Below, one piece after another: positions 48,487 to 58,377 of a stretch of 64,000 bases of DNA. The DNA is taken from NCBI RefSeq assembly GCF_000935355.1, contig NZ_JXZC01000004.1:124001-188000 (forward strand), read 5' to 3'. Position 1 is the stretch's first letter. Each line of letters begins with the position of its first letter. A model generated the notes under the pieces. It did no database searches, had not been told where the DNA came from, and was given only the letters and a program-made list of their open reading frames with translations. The stretch is from Rossellomorea aquimaris (GTDB taxonomy: Bacteria > Bacillota > Bacilli > Bacillales > Bacillaceae_B). A program made the position numbers and the translations under genes.

Positions 48487-48580
48487 CCCTATCCCACCTT
48501 AAACAGTCTTACCAAAATGATAATTGAAATGGTTTGAATAGTAAAATAATTTCTTGGTTTAATAGAGTGAAAAATATTTA

Positions 48581-48603
48581 TTTTTGAATAATTTATTCAA
48601 AAA
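48581..48603. promoter_or_regulatory. Perfect 23-bp palindrome between kynU and the activator gene
   Basis: TTTTTGAATAA-T-TTATTCAAAAA is fully symmetric. A related pair, AATTATTCA (48661-48669) and TGAATAATT (48674-48682), lies closer to the activator gene. The shared TTGAATAA half-site suggests one regulator, perhaps the adjacent activator, binding in the divergent region. Confidence 0.65.
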
Positions 48604-48709
48604 TGTATAAAAAGTCAAAAAACTTTGGTATAAATGAATTAATATAAAAATTATCAGGATAATTATTCATTGTTGAATAATTTCAAGACTTGCAAAGGGG
48701 ATGCTGTCT

Positions 48710-50089
48710 TTGACTGTAAAGAAAAAAAGTTGGAATGAGAATGAAGCGATCCTTCACTCACTGCAAGATGATATTTTAGTAACCAATACAGATGGGATCA
48801 TCTTGAAAGTGAGTGACGCAACCGGGGATATTTATAACGTGAACTCGGCAGACATGGTAGGGAAATCTGTCTATGATCTGGAAAAAGAAGGCGTTTTTTC
48901 TCCGATATTAACCCCGATCGTTCTAAAAGAAAAGAAAAAAATAACGTTGGTCCAGACGAGTAAAGAAGGCAAGAAACTGCTTGTTACAGGGATCCCGGTA
49001 TTCGATGAGACTGGTGAACTAGTGAGAATCGTAAGTTATTCCCATGATGTAACGGAATTATTGAATATGAAAAAGTACTTAACAGAAATGGAAGATGAGA
49101 TGGAAAGGGTGAAAAGTGAGCTTGAAATCTTAAGGAGCCGTCATTATTATTCAGAAGGGATCATTGCCACAAGTAATGAGATGAAAAAGGTGTTACAGGT
49201 GGCCCTGCAAGTAGCAGAAGTCGATGTGAACGTCCTGCTCCTGGGAGAATCAGGTGTCGGCAAGTCCCATATCGCGAAATTCATACATAACAAAAGTCAA
49301 CGAAGAGGCGGCCCGTTCATTGAGGTCAATTGTGGAGCGATACCAGACTCTTTGTTTGAAGCAGAGTTCTTTGGGTATGAACCCGGGTCTTTCACTGGGG
49401 CTGACCGCAAAGGGAAAGTAGGATTAGCGGAACTCGCTGAAGGCGGCACCCTATTTTTAGATGAAATAGGGGAACTATCTCTATCGAACCAGGTCAAAAT
49501 TCTAAAGTTCATTCAGGAGAAACAATTTTATCGCGTAGGCGGTACGAAACAAAGGAAGGTTGACTTCCGGGTTCTGGCAGCTACAAACAAGGATTTAGAG
49601 GCGGCTGTAGAGGAAAAAGAGTTCAGGAGGGATTTATATTTCCGTTTGAATGTGGTTCCCATTACGATTCCTCCATTAAGAGAGAGAACATCAGACATCA
49701 TTACGATGATCGAATACTTTGTAAATCATTTTTGTAAAAAATATCAGCGCCAAAGAGAGCTGGATGAAGGAGTAGTTCACCAGTTGTTGATTCAAGATTG
49801 GAAAGGGAATGTCAGAGAATTGATGAATTTAATTGAAAGACTGATCGTGACATCTTCCAAGCCATTAATTGAAATGGAGAATTTGCCTGGCTCTTACATA
49901 AAACATATGGGTGAAATTCCAGGCTTTGAGCACAATGGTCAATCGTTAAAAGACATTCTTGAAACAGTCGAAGAACAAGTATTAAAAAATGCGAGGGAGA
50001 AGCACAAGACTACTACTCAAATGGCCCAGGAACTGGGAATCAGTCAACCTTCAATAGTCAGAAAACTTAAAAAATACAAAATAAAATAA
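48710..50089 (+). CDS. Sigma-54-dependent transcriptional activator, PAS/AAA+
   Basis: A 459-aa enhancer-binding protein. The N-terminal PAS-like sensor domain spans about 15-120, a helical linker about 120-145, and the AAA+ domain about 155-385, with Walker A LGESGVGKSHIAK, the sigma-54 loop GSFTGA (Ser instead of the usual Ala), Walker B GGTLFLDEIGEL and ELMNLIERLIV. The C-terminal TyrR-like helix-turn-helix is TTTQMAQELGISQPSIVRKL. AAAGGGG ends at 48700, directly before ATG 48701, so TTG 48710 is the better-placed start. A sigma-54 promoter at 50094 follows the gene, so the downstream transporter and aminotransferase are its likely targets. Confidence 0.88.
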   Translation: MTVKKKSWNENEAILHSLQDDILVTNTDGIILKVSDATGDIYNVNSADMVGKSVYDLEKEGVFSPILTPIVLKEKKKITLVQTSKEGKKLLVTGIPVFDETGELVRIVSYSHDVTELLNMKKYLTEMEDEMERVKSELEILRSRHYYSEGIIATSNEMKKVLQVALQVAEVDVNVLLLGESGVGKSHIAKFIHNKSQRRGGPFIEVNCGAIPDSLFEAEFFGYEPGSFTGADRKGKVGLAELAEGGTLFLDEIGELSLSNQVKILKFIQEKQFYRVGGTKQRKVDFRVLAATNKDLEAAVEEKEFRRDLYFRLNVVPITIPPLRERTSDIITMIEYFVNHFCKKYQRQRELDEGVVHQLLIQDWKGNVRELMNLIERLIVTSSKPLIEMENLPGSYIKHMGEIPGFEHNGQSLKDILETVEEQVLKNAREKHKTTTQMAQELGISQPSIVRKLKKYKIK

Positions 50090-50093
50090 ACGA

Positions 50094-50110
50094 TTGGCAT
50101 GAAACTTGCA
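50094..50110 (+). promoter_or_regulatory. Sigma-54 promoter of the transporter-aminotransferase operon
   Basis: TTGGCAT-GAAAC-TTGCA matches TGGCAC-N5-TTGC; the GG (50096-50097) and GC (50108-50109) are 10 nt apart, as sigma-54 requires. Confidence 0.82.
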
Positions 50111-50220
50111 AGTAATAATGTGAAAAGAACTGAAAGGTAGAGAAGGGGGATATTAATAGACTCATAAGTGATTTTCGAATGGTTAGGGGTTATGGATAAA
50201 TTATAAAGGGGTGTTTGACA

Positions 50221-51597
50221 ATGGAAGTCGGAAAACAAAATGTTAGTCAATTAGAAACCCGGTCGACAAAGGAAGCGATGAAGTTTATCATTCCGTCCTT
50301 ATTGGGTGTATTGTTGTTCTTGGTGCCTGTTACGTATGAAGGGAATATGACAATCGGGGTAGGGATATTTGCTTCTTATTTTCAAGGGATGCTGGAAGGT
50401 GTACTGCCTTTATTCATGACAGTGGTTTTTGGTGTATCAGCTCTTATGGCTATTTATACAAAAGTTTTTAAACCTCAGTGGATTGTCAATCAATCATTTT
50501 TAAAAGGACTATTCGACGTAGGATACTTCTGGATCGCTGTTCGTGTCCTCGGTGCGATATTTGCGGTGATGACGGTAAATGGAAGTGGTCCCGAGTGGAT
50601 TATTTCTGACTTTACAGGAGGAACTGTATTGTATTCGTTAGTTCCTGTCTTAGCCACTTGGTTTTTATTTGCTGGCTTATTGATGCCATTGCTTTTAGAT
50701 TTTGGGTTGATGGATTTCTTCGGTACCCTGCTGCAGAAGATCATGAAGCCGCTTTTCCAATTGCCGGGAAGATCCTCCATCGATGCCCTTGCATCTTGGA
50801 TGGGGAGTGGGACCGTCGGCGTATTGATCACAACGAAACAATTTGAAGAGGGTTACTACACAAAGCGGGAAGCGGCAGTCATTGCGACAAACTTTTCCGT
50901 TGCTTCAATCGCTTTCAGTCTTGTGATTGTCAGCTTCATCGGATTGGAATCAATGTTTGTTCAACTGTATGGGACAGTGGTTATTGCAGGGATAGCAGCT
51001 GCGGTCATATGTCCGCGTATCCCGCCCCTTTCCCGAAAGAAGGATACCTATTATGAGCCGGTTGGCATGCAAATATCTGAAACGGTTCCTGAAAATGTAT
51101 CCCGTTTTCAATGGGGCTTTGAAAAAGCAGTAGAAAAAGCTTCAGAAGTGAAGAGTGTCGGAGAGGTAACGAAAAAAGGATTCCAGAACGTCCTGGATAT
51201 CTGGTTTGGTCTTATTCCTTTAGTCATGGCCCTTGGAACGATTGCTTTAGTTGTAGCGGAATATACACCTGTGTTTGATGTATTGGCTTATCCGATTGTG
51301 CCACTATTAGAACTTTTGCAAATTCCACAGGCGGCAGATGCGGCTCCTGCCATGATCGTTGGTTTTGCAGACATGTTTTTACCTGCTGTAGTAGGGAGCG
51401 GAATTGAGAGTGAGTTAACAAGATTCGTCATTGCCGCCATGTCTTTGACTCAATTAATCTACATGTCCGAGATTGGTATTCTACTAATCAAATCCAAGAT
51501 TCCGATCAGCTTTTTAGATTTATTCATCATTTTTATCCAGCGTACGATTATCACGTTACCAATCGTCGCGTTATTGGCTCATTTCTTCTTTATGTAA
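50221..51597 (+). CDS. YjiH-family membrane transporter (nucleoside-recognition/gate domains)
   Basis: A 458-aa membrane protein with about 10-11 hydrophobic segments. Two gate (nucleoside-recognition) repeats are visible, around SSIDALASWMGSGTVGVLITTKQ and PAMIVGFADMFLPAVVGSGI. The YjiH group is thought to move small metabolites; the substrate is unknown, but a class III aminotransferase gene follows, so an amine or amino acid is likely. ATG 50221 fits AAAGGGGTG 8 nt upstream; TTG 50215 would be too close. It is expressed from the sigma-54 promoter. Confidence 0.82.
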   Translation: MEVGKQNVSQLETRSTKEAMKFIIPSLLGVLLFLVPVTYEGNMTIGVGIFASYFQGMLEGVLPLFMTVVFGVSALMAIYTKVFKPQWIVNQSFLKGLFDVGYFWIAVRVLGAIFAVMTVNGSGPEWIISDFTGGTVLYSLVPVLATWFLFAGLLMPLLLDFGLMDFFGTLLQKIMKPLFQLPGRSSIDALASWMGSGTVGVLITTKQFEEGYYTKREAAVIATNFSVASIAFSLVIVSFIGLESMFVQLYGTVVIAGIAAAVICPRIPPLSRKKDTYYEPVGMQISETVPENVSRFQWGFEKAVEKASEVKSVGEVTKKGFQNVLDIWFGLIPLVMALGTIALVVAEYTPVFDVLAYPIVPLLELLQIPQAADAAPAMIVGFADMFLPAVVGSGIESELTRFVIAAMSLTQLIYMSEIGILLIKSKIPISFLDLFIIFIQRTIITLPIVALLAHFFFM

Positions 51598-51754
51598 GAC
51601 TCATTTCGTTAAGTTTGTTTGTTGTTATTGTAGAGGGGAAAGTACTAGTTTATTTCCGCTCCAATCAGCTTTCTGAGCATATATCCTTAATAGAAATCTT
51701 AATAGAAATCAATAAAAAACAAATTTGTCAGTCACATATATGGAGGTTACTAGA

Positions 51755-53077
51755 ATGGAACGAACGTTTGAACAGCTTATTCAAAATATGCCTAATCGCC
51801 TGGCACCCAGTATGGCAAAGGATCACCCGAACTTACCGGTAGTAAAAGAAGAGGGGTGCTATTACTACGGGTTGGACGGAAAGAAATATCTTGATTTCAC
51901 TTCTGGAATTGCCGTAACGAATGTTGGACATCGTCATCCGAAAATCGTACAAGCGATTAAAGATGCAGCAGATGGGCTTATGCACGGTCCTTCAGGTGTG
52001 ATCATGTATGAATCGATCCTTCGATTGGCTGATGAGCTTGCGGAGATTCTTCCAGGAGATTTAGATAGCTTCTTCTTTGCCAATAGTGGTACCGAAGCGA
52101 TTGAGGGGGCGATCAAACTTGCGAAATATGTAACGAAACGCCCTTATGTCGTTTCCTTTACCGGTTGTTTTCACGGACGTTCTCTTGGTGCATTAAGTGT
52201 CACGACTTCTAAGAGTAAGTATCGAAAGTTCATGCAGCCATCAGGCCTGACGTATCAGGTTCCATATGCGAACGAACGGGAGTGTCCAGAGGGGTATGAC
52301 TCGGTCGGGTATGTTGTTGAGAAGCTTGAAAAGGATTTCGAAACTCTCTTTAATCATCAGGTCACTCCTGAAGAGGTAGCATGTGTCATCCTGGAACCTG
52401 TCCTTGGTGAAGGTGGGTACATCGTTCCTCCGAAAGCATGGCTCAAAAAAGTAAGGGAGATTTGTGATCGTCACGATATTTTACTGATTTTCGATGAAGT
52501 CCAAACAGGCTTTGGACGTACGGGAAATTGGTTCGCCGCTCAAACCTTTGATGTAACACCGGATATCATGGCGATTGCAAAAGGGATTGCCTCGGGGCTT
52601 CCCCTGAGCGCGACTGTTGCATCGAATAAGCTCATGAAACAATGGCCTCTTGGAAGTCATGGGACGACGTTTGGTGGAAACCCCATTGCATGTTCCGTTG
52701 GACTTGCTACATTGGAAGTCATGAAGGAAGAGAATCTTCTAGATAATACGAAAACAATGGGGGCTTATGCTGTATCAAGGCTGGAACTACTGAAGGAAAA
52801 ACATCACGTAATCGGCAGCATTCGATCAGTCGGATTGATGATTGGCATTGAAATCGTTCATCCTCAAACTGGAAAACCAAATAAGGAAGGCTTAATGGAT
52901 ATTCTTGACCGGGCCCTGGATAAAGGCGTCTTATTCTATTTGTGTGGAAATCATAGTGAAGTGATCCGTATGATTCCGCCACTTACTGTAACAAAAGAAC
53001 AAATTGATGATGGACTGCGGATGCTCGATGAAGCGTTAACGGAATACGAAGAATCGTTAATGAGCCATCTTGATTAA
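51755..53077 (+). CDS. Class III aminotransferase (GabT-like)
   Basis: A 440-aa PLP enzyme of the omega-aminotransferase group. Marks are [18 protein letters not shown] near the N-terminus, [19 protein letters not shown] binding the cofactor phosphate, [15 protein letters not shown] with the cofactor aspartate, and the PLP lysine in [16 protein letters not shown]. It likely moves the terminal amino group of GABA, another omega-amino acid or a diamine to an oxoacid. ATG 51755 has TGGAGGTTACTAG upstream. It is second in the sigma-54 operon, after a 157-nt gap, and is followed by a perfect terminator. GABA is the first guess, since sigma-54 control of gab genes is known in Bacillus. Confidence 0.88.
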   Translation: MERTFEQLIQNMPNRLAPSMAKDHPNLPVVKEEGCYYYGLDGKKYLDFTSGIAVTNVGHRHPKIVQAIKDAADGLMHGPSGVIMYESILRLADELAEILPGDLDSFFFANSGTEAIEGAIKLAKYVTKRPYVVSFTGCFHGRSLGALSVTTSKSKYRKFMQPSGLTYQVPYANERECPEGYDSVGYVVEKLEKDFETLFNHQVTPEEVACVILEPVLGEGGYIVPPKAWLKKVREICDRHDILLIFDEVQTGFGRTGNWFAAQTFDVTPDIMAIAKGIASGLPLSATVASNKLMKQWPLGSHGTTFGGNPIACSVGLATLEVMKEENLLDNTKTMGAYAVSRLELLKEKHHVIGSIRSVGLMIGIEIVHPQTGKPNKEGLMDILDRALDKGVLFYLCGNHSEVIRMIPPLTVTKEQIDDGLRMLDEALTEYEESLMSHLD

Positions 53078-53093
53078 ATTCCCATAGCATAAG

Positions 53094-53132
53094 AAAAGGT
53101 TGATCAGTTTCACACTGATCAACCTTTTTTAT
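53094..53132. terminator. Bidirectional terminator between the aminotransferase and rpiR-type genes
   Basis: AAAAGGTTGATCAGT (53094-53108) pairs with ACTGATCAACCTTTT (53114-53128), with T runs on both strands. It serves both convergent genes. Confidence 0.92.
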
Positions 53133-53980
53133 AGTCTTTTAACCGAAATAGCCTTCCTCATTTTCCGGAGTGCATCCTGACCTTCGATTTCCCTTCTCAT
53201 CATCAGGTTTACATAAAGAGCATCAATTAGCGTTAATTGCGCAATACGGGAAGAGAGGGCCTCGGAGCGATAGTCGGTTTCTTCGGACACGGTGAAAAGT
53301 GATGTATCGACTCTTTGGCTCAATGGTGATTTTGCAAAATTGGTGATGCAGATTGTCTTTGCCCCGGTTTCTTTGACAATGTCTAGAACCTGGAGGATAT
53401 CTTTCGTTGAACCTGAGTGGGAAATAAATACAGCACAATCATCACTCGTCATTTGGGAAGCGGTCATCAACTGGATATGACTGTCGCTCGCAGCATGCAC
53501 ACGTAAGCCGGTTCGAATGAACTTATGATAGGCGTCAAGTGCGATGACGCCTGATCCGCCACTACCGAAAAATTCGATTGAGCGTGCATTGATCATAATA
53601 TCTACAGCTTTTAATAGTTTCTTTTCATCAACAACCATTAAGGTGTCTTCGATGGTTTTGATGTTCGAACGGAATACTTTTGTAGCAATCGTTTGAGCCG
53701 TGTCTCCTTCATCGATTCGCTCGTGTATGTCCTTAAGTCCCGTCACAATTTCCGAAGCAAGAGCGATTTTCATCGCTTGATATCCTTTAAAGCCGATTCG
53801 TTTGCAAAAGCGGAAGACTGTGGAGTCCGCGACCCCTAAATCTTCTGCTAAACCATTAATGGTTGAATGAATGATCTCGGTTGGGTTTTCAAGTATATAG
53901 TCGGCAATTTTCTTCTCAGTCACGCTAAACTGAGGATAGTGTGAGCGTATACTCGCTAAACAATGCTGATGTTGACTCAT
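53129..53980 (-). CDS. MurR/RpiR-family transcriptional regulator
   Basis: A 283-aa regulator with an N-terminal RpiR helix-turn-helix (about 1-77; LAEDLGVADSTVFRFCKRIGFKG) and a C-terminal SIS sugar-phosphate domain (about 120-260; FFGSGGSGVIALDAYHKF, FISHSGSTKDILQVL). SIS domains sense phosphosugars, here perhaps 6-phosphogluconate. It is divergent from the gluconate permease gene, so it probably controls that operon in place of the GntR of Bacillus subtilis. The start is set at 53980 because AGGAGTG lies 8 nt upstream; earlier in-frame codons overlap that site. Confidence 0.88.
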   Translation of the reverse strand: MSQHQHCLASIRSHYPQFSVTEKKIADYILENPTEIIHSTINGLAEDLGVADSTVFRFCKRIGFKGYQAMKIALASEIVTGLKDIHERIDEGDTAQTIATKVFRSNIKTIEDTLMVVDEKKLLKAVDIMINARSIEFFGSGGSGVIALDAYHKFIRTGLRVHAASDSHIQLMTASQMTSDDCAVFISHSGSTKDILQVLDIVKETGAKTICITNFAKSPLSQRVDTSLFTVSEETDYRSEALSSRIAQLTLIDALYVNLMMRREIEGQDALRKMRKAISVKRL

Positions 53981-54049
53981 AGACATCACTCCTGTAAGGG
54001 TTTACATAGTTTTATTATACAAGAATAATAGAAAAATAAAAATAATTTC

Positions 54050-54063
54050 TGTAAACGGTTGCA
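54050..54063. promoter_or_regulatory. Probable cre site (CcpA) in the gluconate divergent region
   Basis: TGTAAACGGTTGCA matches the cre consensus with one mismatch. A second look-alike, TGTAAACGTTTTAC (54190-54203), is weaker. Catabolite repression of gluconate genes is typical of Bacillus. Confidence 0.6.
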
Positions 54064-54282
54064 AAAAGAAAAATATTTTTTATAATAGAGTTAGATGGAA
54101 AATAATTTTCCTTAGATATCTGGAACTGCGAAATGGAATTCCAATGTTGAATTCGGCAGATTTGAGAGTAGAAGTTACATAGAGTGAATTGTAAACGTTT
54201 TACTTTCCCGATTATTCAGGATCAATCGTTATAAAAAATCTGGCAGCCAAGCTGTCGTCATGAAAGAAAGGTAGGGATAGAG

Positions 54283-55626
54283 ATGTCTGATCAAATGCTT
54301 ATTTTAGTTGCATTAGCCGGAATTTTTCTTCTATTATTTTTAGTTATCAAAACGAAGCTTCATGCTTTCGTCGCCCTATTATTAGTAAGTTTGATTGTAG
54401 GGATCGCCGCAGGCATGCCTCTCCAGGAAGTTGTCGCTTCGATACAAAGCGGAATGGGCGGGACCCTCGGGTTTGTCGCTGTCGTAGTTGGTTTAGGTGC
54501 AATGTTCGGTCGTATGCTTGAAGTTTCAGGGGGAGCGGAACGACTGGCTCAAACCCTGATTAATAAATTTGGTGAAGATAAAGCGCAGTGGTCGTTAGGT
54601 ATTACAGGTTTCTTGGTAGCCATTCCGGTATTCTTTGATGTAGGATTCATCATCCTTGTACCGATCGTATATGGTTTGGCAAAGAAAACTGGCAAGTCGC
54701 TATTATACTATGGAATCCCTTTACTTGCGGGACTTGCTGTAACCCACAGCTTCATTCCGCCAACTCCAGGACCAATTGCTGTAGCTGATTTAATCGGTGC
54801 TGACCTTGGCTGGGTTATCTTATTCGGTACTCTTGCAGGTATCCCATCCATGATCATCGCCGGTCCACTTTTTGCAAAATTCATTTCGAAACGAATTCAT
54901 GCAGTGGTTCCGGATTATATGCAAGTGGAAGAGATCGAGTACGATAAAGAGCTTCCAAGCTTTGCAATGATTGCGTCACTTATCTCGATTCCTTTAGTGT
55001 TAATTTTATTGAATACACTTTCTGGTGTTCTATTAGATGAAGGAAATACCATTCGTTCAATCTTAACGTTCCTTGGTCATCCGTTCGTAGCGTTAACGAT
55101 TGCGACTCTATTGACGTTTACATTATTAGGAACAAGACGTGGATATTCCCGTCAGGAAGTTCAGGACATTGCGACAAAAGCACTTGAGCCGGCTGGGATC
55201 ATCATCCTTGTTACAGGAGCCGGTGGAGTGTTCAAACAAGTTCTGATCGACTCGGGTGTCGGTGAAGTACTTGGTGAAATGATGGCAGGTTCAAGCTTGC
55301 CTCCGATTGCCCTTGCTTTCTTAATTGCCATGGTCGTTCGTGTGGCACAAGGTTCAGCGACTGTATCCATGGTCACGGCAGCGGGACTAATGAGTCCATT
55401 AATTTCCACTCTTGGTTTAGAAGGGCCGGTCCTTGGTTTAATGGTCATTTCCATTGCAGCAGGAGCAACTGTCTTCTCTCATGTAAATGACAGCGGATTC
55501 TGGCTAGTGAATCGTTATTTTGGATTAGATGTGAAAGATACGTTAAAATCATGGACAATGATGGAAACGCTCATCGGTTTTGTAGGATTTACTGTAGTAT
55601 TCATTATAGGGATATTCATCGGATAA
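54283..55626 (+). CDS. gntP: Gluconate permease, GntP family
   Basis: A 447-aa proton symporter with about 12-14 hydrophobic segments. Family marks are LIVGIAAGMPLQEVVASIQSG-like residues (IVGIAAGMPLQEVVASIQ), PVFFDVGFIILVPIVYGLAK, HSFIPPTPGPIAVADLIGADLG and the C-terminal FSHVNDSGFWLVNRYFGL. It has AGAAAGGTAGGG upstream. It is followed by the kinase gene 78 nt on and divergent from the RpiR regulator, so it imports gluconate for phosphorylation. Related GntP proteins carry glycerate or lactate-like acids; the kinase supports gluconate. Confidence 0.92.
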   Translation: MSDQMLILVALAGIFLLLFLVIKTKLHAFVALLLVSLIVGIAAGMPLQEVVASIQSGMGGTLGFVAVVVGLGAMFGRMLEVSGGAERLAQTLINKFGEDKAQWSLGITGFLVAIPVFFDVGFIILVPIVYGLAKKTGKSLLYYGIPLLAGLAVTHSFIPPTPGPIAVADLIGADLGWVILFGTLAGIPSMIIAGPLFAKFISKRIHAVVPDYMQVEEIEYDKELPSFAMIASLISIPLVLILLNTLSGVLLDEGNTIRSILTFLGHPFVALTIATLLTFTLLGTRRGYSRQEVQDIATKALEPAGIIILVTGAGGVFKQVLIDSGVGEVLGEMMAGSSLPPIALAFLIAMVVRVAQGSATVSMVTAAGLMSPLISTLGLEGPVLGLMVISIAAGATVFSHVNDSGFWLVNRYFGLDVKDTLKSWTMMETLIGFVGFTVVFIIGIFIG

Positions 55627-55704
55627 AATAGGATAGAATAATAGTGGAAGAGGGAAGAGCCATGTCGCTTCTTCCTTTTCTCTATTTGTTTAGGAGGAAC
55701 GAAA

Positions 55705-57228
55705 ATGTCAGAATTCATGATTGGTGTCGATATCGGGACAACCAGTACGAAAGCGGTACTTTTTAATAAAAAGGGAGAAGCGATCGATCGTCATGGGGTC
55801 GAATATCCATTACATACACCGGCACCGGGAACCGCCGAACAGGACCCCGAAGAAATCTTCCGTGCCGTCATCAGTTGTATAAAGGAAGTGACCTCGAAAA
55901 CAAGTGAGAAAATCTCGTTTGTGTCGTTCAGCTCTGCTATGCACAGCTTGATCCTGGTGGATGAGAAGGACCAGCCTCTGACTCCTTCCATTACTTGGGC
56001 TGATAACCGAAGTGCCGAATGGGCGGATAAGATAAAAAAAGAAATGAATGGGTTGGAGATTTATCGCAGAACAGGGACTCCCATTCACCCGATGTCCCCC
56101 CTTGTAAAGCTTGCCTGGCTGCAGCATGAAGAACCCGAATTATTTTCCAAGGCAGCTAAGTTCATTTCCATTAAAGAATTTGTGTTCCACCGCTTTTTCG
56201 GAAAATATGTTGTGGATTATTCAATCGCATCTGCAACAGGTATGTTCCATCTGGAGAACCTTGCTTGGGATGAAGAAGCGTTGAAGGTGGCAGGTGTCAC
56301 CAAGGATCACCTTTCGGTTCCAGTCTCAACGACTGAAAGCTTAGTTGGCTTGAAATCTGAGTACACGGACATGATGGGCTTATCAGCCGACACACCGTTT
56401 GTCGTCGGAGCAAGTGACGGAGTCCTATCGAATCTTGGCGTCAATGCCATTGAACCGGGTGTCGTAGCCGTTACGATCGGAACGAGTGGTGCGATACGCG
56501 CTGTAACGGACCGTCCGGTAACGGATCCGAAAGGCCGCATTTTCTGTTATGCCTTGACGGATAATCATTGGGTGATTGGCGGGCCAGTCAACAACGGTGG
56601 TATGATCTTTCGTTGGGTGCGGGACGAACTGGCTTCTGCAGAGGTTGAAGTGGCGAGCCGGTTAGGGAAAGATCCTTATGAAGTCCTTACGGATATTGCA
56701 TCTAAAGTAGAGCCGGGCTCGGAAGGATTACTCTTCCATCCGTATATGGCCGGAGAGCGTGCGCCTCTTTGGAACGCAAAAGCCCGCGGCTCATTCTTTG
56801 GACTCGGTATGCATCACAAAAAGGAGCATATGATCCGAGCCGTGTTAGAAGGAATTGTGATGAATTTATACAGTGTTCTATTAGCATTGGAAGAATTAAT
56901 CGGAACACCGAAACGAGTGCAGGCAACCGGTGGCTTTGCCCGTTCTGAAATTTGGCGTCAAATGCTTGCCGACGTATTCGATCAGGAAGTGGAAGTTCCG
57001 GAAAGCTTCGAAAGCTCATGTCTTGGAGCAGTTGTCCTTGGGATGTATGGCAACGGGATGATTGACTCCCTGGAAGAAGTGAGTGAAATGGTCGGTTCTG
57101 TACATTCCCATCAACCGGATCCGAAAGCAACGGAAGCATATACGAAACTGATGCCTATCTTTATTCGCGTTCCACGTTTGCTGGAAGAAGAATATGAAGC
57201 GATAAGTGCATACCAGGAAGGAAGCTGA
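55705..57228 (+). CDS. gntK: Gluconokinase, FGGY family
   Basis: A 507-aa sugar kinase that makes 6-phosphogluconate. The N-terminal ATP fold has IGVDIGTTSTKAVLFNKKGE; SFSSAMHSLILVD and TWADNRSAEWA are the substrate-side marks; the C-terminal FGGY half has GVVAVTIGTSGAIRAV, PYMAGERAPLWNAKARGSFFG and RVQATGGFARSEIWRQMLAD. The FGGY family also covers other sugars, but the partner permease fits gluconate. TTTAGGAGGAAC precedes ATG 55705. A terminator hairpin overlaps the stop codon. Confidence 0.92.
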   Translation: MSEFMIGVDIGTTSTKAVLFNKKGEAIDRHGVEYPLHTPAPGTAEQDPEEIFRAVISCIKEVTSKTSEKISFVSFSSAMHSLILVDEKDQPLTPSITWADNRSAEWADKIKKEMNGLEIYRRTGTPIHPMSPLVKLAWLQHEEPELFSKAAKFISIKEFVFHRFFGKYVVDYSIASATGMFHLENLAWDEEALKVAGVTKDHLSVPVSTTESLVGLKSEYTDMMGLSADTPFVVGASDGVLSNLGVNAIEPGVVAVTIGTSGAIRAVTDRPVTDPKGRIFCYALTDNHWVIGGPVNNGGMIFRWVRDELASAEVEVASRLGKDPYEVLTDIASKVEPGSEGLLFHPYMAGERAPLWNAKARGSFFGLGMHHKKEHMIRAVLEGIVMNLYSVLLALEELIGTPKRVQATGGFARSEIWRQMLADVFDQEVEVPESFESSCLGAVVLGMYGNGMIDSLEEVSEMVGSVHSHQPDPKATEAYTKLMPIFIRVPRLLEEEYEAISAYQEGS

Positions 57229-57250
57229 CTCATCCGAGTCGGCTTTCTTT
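57223..57250 (+). terminator. Terminator of the gluconate operon
   Basis: AGCTGACTC (57223-57231) pairs with GAGTCGGCT (57236-57244), with a T-rich tail; the stop codon lies in the left arm. Confidence 0.8.
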
Positions 57251-57370
57251 AGGTAAGAGTGGCAAGGAATCTACTTAGCCAAAAATAGTTGTTTTCATGT
57301 ATAATAGAAACGAAAATACCTTTTAAGATTGAAAGTATCTATAGATAAATGTGAAAGAGAGTGAAACAAT

Positions 57371-58090
57371 ATGGGACGTAAATGGAATAACATTAAAGAA
57401 AAGAAAGCGTCTAAGGATGCGAATACGAGTCGTATTTATGCGAAGTTCGGTCGTGAGATCTATGTTGCGGCCAAGCAAGGTGAGCCGGATCCGGAACTGA
57501 ACCAAACGCTGAAATTTGTTCTTGAGCGTGCGAAAACATACAGCGTACCGAAACATATCGTCGACCGTGCCATCGAAAAGGCAAAGGGTGGTTCAGAAGA
57601 GAACTATGACGAGCTACGCTATGAAGGCTTCGGGCCGAATGGTTCCATGGTCATTGTTGATGCCCTGACGAACAATGTAAACCGAACTGCATCCGAAGTG
57701 CGTGCTGCTTTCGGGAAAAATGGCGGTAACATGGGTGTAAGTGGATCTGTAGCGTATATGTTCGATGCAACAGCCGTAATCGGTATTGAAGGGAAATCAG
57801 AAGAAGAAGTAATGGAGATCCTGATGGAAGCGGATGTAGACGCCCGTGATATTATCGAGGAAGATGATGCTGTGATCGTTTACGCTGAACCAGATCAATT
57901 CCATGCAGTTCAAGAAGCGTTTAAAGGTGCAGGTGTCACTGAGTTTACAGTGGCGGAACTGACAATGCTTGCGCAGAATGATGTCGAACTTCCAGAAGAT
58001 GGTCAAGCTCAATTCGAAAAAATGATTGATGCGATCGAAGATTTGGAAGATGTTCAGCAGGTTTATCATAATGTTGATTTAGGTGAATAA
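57371..58090 (+). CDS. YebC/PmpR-family protein (TACO1 type)
   Basis: A 239-aa protein of the YebC family. Marks are [20 protein letters not shown], the helical domain with [33 protein letters not shown] and [19 protein letters not shown], then [14 protein letters not shown]. YebC proteins help ribosomes through proline-rich stretches or act as DNA-binding regulators. The MGRKW start matches the shorter branch of the family (YeeI-like) rather than the MAGHSKW branch. It is a single gene with its own terminator. Confidence 0.92.
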   Translation: MGRKWNNIKEKKASKDANTSRIYAKFGREIYVAAKQGEPDPELNQTLKFVLERAKTYSVPKHIVDRAIEKAKGGSEENYDELRYEGFGPNGSMVIVDALTNNVNRTASEVRAAFGKNGGNMGVSGSVAYMFDATAVIGIEGKSEEEVMEILMEADVDARDIIEEDDAVIVYAEPDQFHAVQEAFKGAGVTEFTVAELTMLAQNDVELPEDGQAQFEKMIDAIEDLEDVQQVYHNVDLGE

Positions 58091-58102
58091 TAGAATGAAG
58101 GA

Positions 58103-58134
58103 CCTCTAATGCTTTGTGCATTAGGGGTTTTTTA
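58103..58134 (+). terminator. Terminator of the YebC-family gene
   Basis: CCTCTAATGC (58103-58112) pairs with GCATTAGGGG (58117-58126), with one wobble, followed by T residues. Confidence 0.88.
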
Positions 58135-58377
58135 TTGAGAGAAGGAATGGATCAGTATGATAGAGCCGATTTTCAGTTTCCTATTGTTGTTAAATACCGC
58201 ACCAAACCCTAATCAAATCTCACCCCCTCTCAGTAAGAATCTCGCCGCTGATTATGTCACTTTACCACTTTATTTGTCGAATAGATTGAAAATTCAGCAA
58301 AATACTTCATTCTCCCAATTTGCTTTGTTATGCTAAAGAGGAATCTGAATAAATACGTGATAAGGGGAGAGGAAAAT

